NCBI GenBank assembly: GCA_033032865.1
Contig: JAWHQI010000061.1
Span: 62,001-126,000, forward strand
Direction: 5' to 3'
DNA from: Dactylorhiza incarnata
Taxonomy: Eukaryota; Streptophyta; Magnoliopsida; Asparagales; Orchidaceae
DNA length: 64,000 bases
Within the stretch, counting starts at the first letter, position 1. Every line of letters begins with the position of its first letter. Both the position numbers and the translations under genes were made by a program. Under the pieces are notes generated by a model. That model was not told the DNA's origin, made no database searches, and saw only the letters and a list, made by a program, of their open reading frames with translations. Positions 57,351-64,000 of this stretch are shown here, piece by piece.

Positions 57351-58843
57351 TTTCTATATGTTAAATTCATTTCTTGGGATTGTCGGGGTTTTGGAGATTG
57401 ATGACCATTACCACATGTTGCTTCTTTCTCCCGACGTACCATGGATTACCAATTCTTATTTGATTGTTCTTAATAGGTTGGCCACACCTACTTACTTTAT
57501 TTTCTTGACTATTTATTTGATGTTTGAACTTACTGGAACTATCTTGAAAACATCACTGGAATTGGCAAGGTTCTCTCTCTCCCTCCTTTGAATCAGCTTA
57601 TGTGCATATATGTAATATTGGAGGCTTTTAAAAACCATAAATTTAAAAGATTTATGAGATATTTAGTTCTATCACATCTATGTTTTTTGTTTTTTTTGTT
57701 TTTTGAAGATCTACAATTAGGGGTTATAATTTCTTCGGCTGATTAGAACACTATATGGAGGGCTGAAATAGGGTTGGGGTATATATAAAGTAGGGTTGCA
57801 TCATTACCATAATGTATATACAATAACACAGATTTTATATAAAGTAGGGTTGGGGATAAAACATAGTATATATAATAACACAAATTTTATTTTATGAGTG
57901 TTGAAGTAAGGTTAGGTTATAATTTTGTTTGCTGCTTACAACCCTATATGGATATTGCTTCTATACTTTGTGAAAGGTGCTGCTTATATTCCTGATGAGT
58001 TTAGTATGAGATATTTGATGTTCATCACCATCTCCATACAATGGTTATGAAACCCGCAAGTTATGATATATATAAATTTTTTAATTTCTGATTTCAGTTA
58101 TAGTTGGCCTATCAACGCCGAAACCCGACAGCCGCCTCTTCCGCTATATCTTCTGCGCCCTCTTCAACCTGTAAGAACTCGCTCTTCAACTATTTTTAAT
58201 TTCAATTTCTTTACCTTCTGCATATTCATGTTCATCGATCTTCATACAATGATTATGATACCCGCAAGTTAGATTTAATTCAACTGAATTCACAAGTGTG
58301 AGTATGCCCGCTGCTAGGCAACCCTGGAACAAATGTGAGTTATACTCCGATGATGCATGTTATATTACTGAAATTAGGCATTATAGATGTGTTGGTTACA
58401 ATGCCCCCATAGCTTCAAACAATTCAATCAGTTAAACTATGGGTGCAAGTTTCAGGTAAATGTCTAAAAAGTAAAAGAAGAGCTCTCATAAGCATTCATA
58501 GTTTAAGATGCCTAAAAAGTTTTGAAGCTATAGGTACATTCTCCTGAACCTTCGCATATGTATGTAGTTGTTAGTGTTGTAGCTTTCTTGAAGCTTGCTT
58601 ATAATATTTTTATGCAATATAACATGATATTTATTTCATAGATATGAATTTGAATGGAATTGGAATGAAATATAATGTTTTTCACATCATAAATATAATG
58701 TTCTTCTGATCAGAAATATTTTTGCAATTATATGGATGCAGATTGTCCTAGGTGGCGCACTGAGTACTCTCCTACTAGCAAAAAAGCAAACATTGACATC
58801 TTATCCGCAAGGTAATCAATTTTGTCAGAATATAAATTGTTTA

Positions 58844-58927
58844 AGGGTGCTTCGAGGTATTAGTCAATTAGTGGCTAAGCGAAGCATGTTAGTCTCTGTG
58901 ATGAATGTTTATAGGGCTGCTCCATAG
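58844..58927 (+). other. Exon-like module (third copy)
   Basis: Direct counterpart of 34739-34822 with the same frame and TAG. Confidence 0.45.
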
Positions 58928-59810
58928 TATTGGCCGGTAGAGGGTCAAGCGGAGCAAATAGATTTACTGTAAAATTTACTCTATTTGCATTTCTTAATTT
59001 TCCGTTAATGTGATTAGATGAAAATTTCTTGCCCAGGAACAATATCCCCCCAACCTATAAGAAAATATCAGAAAAAATTGTAGGTTAATTTGACTGTTTA
59101 GGAACATCATTGAAGAGAACAAAAAGTCCACGCCAAGTAGGCTATCTTATTTTTTGCCAAAAATATTGATTCTAGATAGTGAAATTTAAACAAAAATAGG
59201 GATCATGGTGTAAGATAACCTTCAAAGGCAAGTGTAAGATAGGGAAACAAAAATAGGGAAATTTAAACAAAAATAGGGAAATTTATATCAACAACTTTCA
59301 TTGAGCACTATAACCTTTAAAGACAAGTGTAAGATAAATTAAAAATCCTACAACTCATAATATTCATGCTTCCGATGATAGTAAAATATGTCATCTCTTT
59401 AGATACCATTCAATGGTGAGCAATGCACATGTCATACATATAGGGATCATGGTGAGCAATGCATAAGGTTGCAGATATATGCGAATGGTGAGCAATGCAC
59501 ATGTCATACATATAGGGATCATGCAATAAACAATTATTGCTCTGTCCTCTATGGTGTCAAAATATGAAGTGATTGAACTGTACAAAACAAATTATTAGAA
59601 TTTCTAATTATCAACAGACCATTCTCCATTTATGAGTAACAGAGCATTCTCCATTTAATGTACAACCCGATACTTAGTATGTGCAGATCACCAAAACATG
59701 GTTGCAGATATATGCTTTGAAGACTAAGTTGTACTAAATCAATACATAAAAGACTAAGTTGTACTAAGTTCTTGCACGAAGCTGTACTAAACCAATACAT
59801 AAAAGACTAA

Positions 59811-60025
59811 GGTTGCGTTTGGCGCGGCTTATCGTGACATATTTGCTGCGGTGAGGTTGGACAAAAACGTCATTGTCATTGAATGTATGTTTGGTATCAC
59901 AAATGTTACTACCGCTACCAAAAAAATAAATTAGTTAGGGGCATAAGATTTTGGTATGACAATGACATTTTTGTCCAATCTCACCGGAGCAAATAAGCCC
60001 GTGATAAGCCGCGCCAAACGCAGCC
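59811..60025 (+). mobile_element. Tourist-like MITE, copy 5
   Basis: Counterpart of 35706-35920; flanked by TAA on both sides. Confidence 0.85.
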
Positions 60026-61904
60026 TAAGTTGGCATTATAAAAATTTGATTCGGGAAACTAAAGAATAGAATTTGACGTCAGTGAGAAGGAAAAGTGAAA
60101 ATAGGCGGAGAGAAGGAAGATGTACAGGAAAATAAAGAGCAGAATATTAAAATAAATGTGTTAAGAAATGTTATGAATTAGATTATATTTCTCCTACACC
60201 ACGACTCGTTTGAGGTGCCTGCACCAAGGGTGCACAAAATATTAAGCATATCTTTGGTCTCCATCACGGCTTCCTTAGTTGATGATGAAACTCCAAATCA
60301 ATTTCATTAATTGGATCTGTATATGCATTTTCCTCATCTCAACAACCTCATATATATCCGGATAACAGTAATTCATTTGCCTCTGGACACAAATTGGAAA
60401 CAGTAATTCATTTGCCAATTAATTTTGATACAGAGGGAGGAGAAATTTAAAATACCGAAATTTTGAAGAACAAAGCAACAAAATTTTAATTACATCACTG
60501 AGTATATCTAGGAACGGCTTGTAGAGGCATTTACGAATTTCTATCAAGGTATTCCCACTCCTGAAACTACACTTCCCAATGAAGAACTGCTTAAGGTCAT
60601 CCCCAATTTGCAGCACTCACCTGCTAACATAAAATGTTAAGAAACAACACAAATTACTCAAAGCATCCCAATAGACAACTAAATGAAAACAATGTTCAGT
60701 TGAATTGGAGGAACTTAACCATATGAAGTAAATTCAAAATCAGAAAGTAGGAATGAAGTGTATTTTAAAATCACTCTTGAGACTTCTAATAAATTTTCCA
60801 ATAGAGTACAATTTTTTTTTTGAAATCTGGAACAAAATGTGTGAATCTGTCCAAGCAATCAAAGGATCTAATATTTTCAAAAATATCATTTCTATACATT
60901 AAATGTTTTGCGTAATGCAACCATGCATGTGCTTAATATCTTGCATCCTAATAGAAAGCATTCACCAAATTTACACTAATAAAACCTATCATATATCATC
61001 TCCAAAGTTTCAAGCCAAATCAAACATATGAAAAAAATAACATTTTCTTCTCAAATAACATTATCTTCTCATTAAGAGACATTCTCATTAAGAGATATTA
61101 GAAATCATTGGAAAACTTGGATTCTGGAGGAAGATGCAGAAAACTGCAGAAATTACCTTGGAGGGTGAAGAGGGGATAAAGAGGGAGAGGGCAGGAGATG
61201 AGGTAACTGTCACATGTTTTTATGGAGTTTGAACTTTGAAATTTTGCAAAAAAAAGAAAAAACAAATAAGAAATTAATCAAAAATTAATTAGAAGCAAAC
61301 CTATAAGAGGTGGCATGTGAAATATTTATGGTTATCTTTAAAAGTGAGTGTTGGGAGAGATACCGTCTATGCCATCAAAGGGGCTGACTCCATTGGAGTC
61401 CTTATCCGGGAAGAGTAAACAGCAGAAACATTCAAATGGAGGATCTGTATATGCATTTTCCTTAGTTGATGATGAAACTCCAAATCTACTTCATTAATTG
61501 GATCTGTATATGCATTTCCCTCATCTCAACAACCTTATATATATCCGGGAAACAGTAATTCATTTGCCTCTGGACACAAATTGGAAACAGTAATTCATTT
61601 GCCAATTATTTTTTATACAGAGGGAGGAGAAATTTAAAATACCGAAATTTTGAAGAACAAAGCAACAAAATTTTAATTACATCACTGAGTATGTCTAGGA
61701 ACGGCTTGTAGAGGCATTTACAAATTTCTATCAAGGTATTTCCACTCCTGAAACTACACTTCCCAATGAAGAACTGCTTAAGGTCATCCCCAATTTGCAG
61801 CACTCACCTGCAAACATAAAATGTTAAGAAACAACACAAATTACTTAGTGCATCCCAATAGACAACTAAATAAAAACAATGTTCAGTTGAATTGGAGGAA
61901 CTTA

Positions 61905-62104
61905 GGCTGCGTTTGGCTCGGCTTATCGGTGACTTATTTGCTGCGCTGAGGTTGGACAAAAGCGTCATTGCCATTGAATGTATGTTTGGTATGACAAATG
62001 TTACTACCGCTGCCAAAAAAATGAACTAGTTTGGGGCATAAGATTTTGGTATGACAATGACATTTTTGTCCAACCACACCGGAGCAAATAAGCCCACGAT
62101 AAAC
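61905..62104 (+). mobile_element. Tourist-like MITE, copy 6 (truncated)
   Basis: Starts after TTA as in copy 2 but ends at GATAAAC, losing the right terminal repeat at the junction with element D. Confidence 0.85.
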
Positions 62105-62105
62105 A

Positions 62106-63014
62106 GCTCAGAGGCTAAAAAGTATCACGGCGCCCTGGCCATTCGCCATATGGGGAATGGACCTGGTAGGACCCTTCCCCCAGGCTAGTGGGCAGAGGAG
62201 ATTTCTCCTAGTCATGATTGACTACTTCACAAAGTGGTTGGAGGTCAAGGCATTGGCTAAGGTCACCTCCCAGGTAATCCGCAACTTCGTATGGGGGGAG
62301 ATCATTTGTCGACATGGGCTTCCGCAGGCCATAGTCACGGATAATGGACCGCAGTTCGCAAGCGAGGAATTCATCAGCTTCTGTGGCCAGTTGGGGATAG
62401 ACCTTAGGTTCGCGTCCGTTCACCATCCCAGGAGCAACGGGCAGGTGGAGGCGGCGAACAAGGTCATCGTGAACTTGCACAAGAAGAAGGTGGAAAATCT
62501 CAAGGGCAATTGGGTGGAGCAGCTCCCCTCGGTCCTATGGGCTTTAAGAACCACCCCCAACACCGCCACGGGGGAGACCCCATTCAAGCTCTCTCACGGC
62601 TGCGAGGTCGTCATCCCCATAGAGTTCGAGGTTATGAAACCAAGGGTAAAGATTGCCGCAAATGGAGAGGAAGATTGGAGAGCCGAGAACGAGGAGGAGT
62701 TGCGGCTCTCCCTCGACCTCATCGAAGAAGCTCGGGACCGAGCAGCCATCCATCAAGAAGAGGTCAAGCGGCGGATGGCCAAGTATTTCGACAGGCACGT
62801 CAGGATCAAGCAGTTTGAGAAGGGAGATCTGGTACTCAAGAAGGTCGACGCGGCTGGGAGGTCCGTCGCGGTGGGAAAACTTAACCCCAACTGGGAAGGC
62901 CCCTATGTCGTGGAAGAGGCACTGAAGTCTGGGGGGTATCGCCTTCAGAATATGGAGGGCCAACCCCTCAGCCACACATGGAGTGGCGACGACCTTAAAC
63001 GCTTTTATCCTTAG
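62106..63014 (+). pseudogene. Element D integrase fragment
   Basis: About 302 codons open from the junction to a TAG at 63012; the first ATG is at 62157. The DDE catalytic core is visible: MDLVGPFP, TDNGPQF and VEAANK, the last two about 36 residues apart. A C-terminal domain ends LSHTWSGDDLKRFYP, typical of Tat integrases, which lack a chromodomain. The zinc finger and everything upstream are lost. Integrase joins cDNA to chromosomal DNA; this remnant could not act alone. No stops occur within the remaining part, so the truncation is probably recent. Confidence 0.88.
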
Positions 63015-63103
63015 TACCATGTAGTAACAGTGGTTTTTGAATGAAAACGTTTTGTTTAAACTGTGTATAAAAATGATGCTACAGCTCACAGGAGAGACCC
63101 TAA

Positions 63104-64000
63104 AAGTTCCAGAGGATGGACCCGAGCAGACCCGCTGTCCAGGCTCTCATCTAGCTGGCAGGTCCGAAGGCTCACTCGGTGGCAGGTTCCATGTTCCAGA
63201 GGTTGGCCCCGAGCAGACCCGCTGTCCAGGCTCTCATCTAGCTGGCAGGTCCGAAGGCTCACTCGGTGGCAGGTTCCATGTTCCAGAGGTTGGCCCCGAG
63301 CAGACCCGCTGTCCAGGCTCTCATCTAGCTGGCAGGTCCGAAGGCTCACTCGGTGGCAGGTTCCATGTTCCAGAGGTTGGCCCCGAGCAGACCCGCTGTC
63401 CAGGCTTTCATCTAGCTGGCAGGTCCGAAGGCTCACTCGGTGGCAGGTTCCATGTTTCAGAGGTTGGCCCCGAGCAGACCCGCTGTCCAGGCTCTCATCT
63501 AGCTGGCAGGTCCGAAGGCTCACTCGGTGGCAGGTTCCATGTTCCAGAGGTTGGCCCCGAGCAGACCCGCTGTCCAGGCTCTCATCTAGCTGGCAGGTCC
63601 GAAGGCTCACTCGGTGGCAGGTTCCATGTTCCAGAGGTTGGCCCCGAGCAGACCCGCTGTCCAGGCTCTCATCTAGCTGGCAGGTCCGAAGGCTCACTCG
63701 GTGTCAGGTTCCATGTTCCAGAGGTTGGCCCCGAGCAGACCCGCTGTCCAGGCTCTCATCTAGCTGGCAGGTCCGAAGGCTCACTCGGTGGCAGGTTCCA
63801 TGTTCCAGAGGTTGGCCCTGAGCAGACCCGCTGTCCAGGCTCTCATCTAGCTGGCAGGTCCGAAGGCTCACTCGGTGGCAGGTTCCATGTTCCAGAGGTT
63901 GGCCCCGAGCAGACCCGCTGTCAAGGCTCTCATCTAGCTGGCAGGTCCGAAGGCTCACTCGGTGGCAGGTTCCATGTTCCAGAGGTTGGCCCCGAGCAGA
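63104..64000 (+). repeat. 87-bp tandem array in element D 3' region
   Basis: CCAGAGGTTGGCCCCGAGCA recurs every 87 bp (63196, 63283 and so on). About ten units, nearly identical, run to the window edge. As 87 is a multiple of three, long frames stay open on both strands (63063-63821 plus; 63086-63697 minus); they are repeat artefacts. Confidence 0.95.

Larger units (their letters stand above)
53405..62104 (+). repeat. Third copy of the arm unit (direct orientation)
   Basis: Collinear with 29211 to about 38000 at an offset near 24105-24222. It ends abruptly inside the second MITE (GATAAAC at 62104) where element D begins, so it lacks the coiled-coil frame and the palindrome centre. It contains the same ORF-like frames (57358-57591; 58736-58927; 60419-60616 minus; 61606-61803 minus). 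Confidence 0.95.
62105..64000 (+). mobile_element. Element D: 3' part of a Tat-lineage Ty3/gypsy element
   Basis: It opens in mid-pol at the breakpoint with the third arm copy, so the LTR, gag, protease and RT are missing. It has integrase, a short spacer and a tandem repeat region running off the window. The integrase motifs (TDNGPQF, NGQVEAANK, LPSVLWALRTTP) are those of the non-chromoviral Tat lineage. Confidence 0.85.

Noticed and set aside
63063..63958. 252- and 203-codon repetitive ORFs
   Set aside because: The repeat unit is 87 bp (29 codons) and keeps frames open on both strands; no start context or domain.

Overview
This window is repeat-dominated nuclear DNA from a flowering plant. 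The evidence is a nested set of Ty3/gypsy LTR retrotransposons, Helitron-like termini, Tourist-like MITEs and GT-AG introns with U-rich tracts. I find no complete host gene, no rRNA or tRNA gene and no CRISPR array. The species cannot be named from the sequence alone.

Region 1 (1-23454) is a nest of two Tekay/Del-like chromoviruses. The older element B has a very large LTR (about 6 kb, judged from the right copy at 17391-23454). Its 5' LTR (1-2273 plus 11422-12989) is split by a younger, structurally complete element A (2274-11421, TSD TAAGA). A has near-identical 2.1 kb LTRs, an open gag and an open 1134-codon pol with protease, RT, RNase H, integrase and a chromodomain-like tail. B's pol is broken by stops, a frameshift and a 3' truncation. 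Both elements appear to carry a short GT-AG intron at the same place, between gag and protease. A's intron is 77 bp with a TGCTAAC branch site; B's is about 92 bp. Splicing would join gag to pol, and leaving the intron in would give Gag alone.

Region 2 (23455-29210) is AT-rich non-coding DNA with tandem duplications, a TTC-rich tract, a Helitron-like 5' end (26174), two copies of an exon-like module and an 18-bp hairpin minisatellite.

Region 3 (29211-62104) is the most unusual part. A unit of about 9.3 kb occurs three times: a left arm (29211-38579), an inverted right arm (38604 to about 47750) separated from it by only 24 bp, and a third copy (53405-62104) in the same orientation as the left arm. 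Each starts with a ~370 bp chromovirus LTR and carries Helitron-like termini, MITEs and unrecognised exon-like ORFs. Between the right arm and the third copy lies a decayed Reina/CRM-like chromovirus (element C, minus strand) whose 5' LTR is the start of the third copy. At many sites the right arm matches the third copy rather than the left arm, so the palindrome is unlikely to be a simple read-inversion artefact.

Region 4 (62105-64000) is the 3' part of a Tat-lineage Ty3/gypsy element. It has an integrase fragment followed by an 87-bp tandem array that runs off the window, as expected for the repeat-prone 3' region of that lineage.
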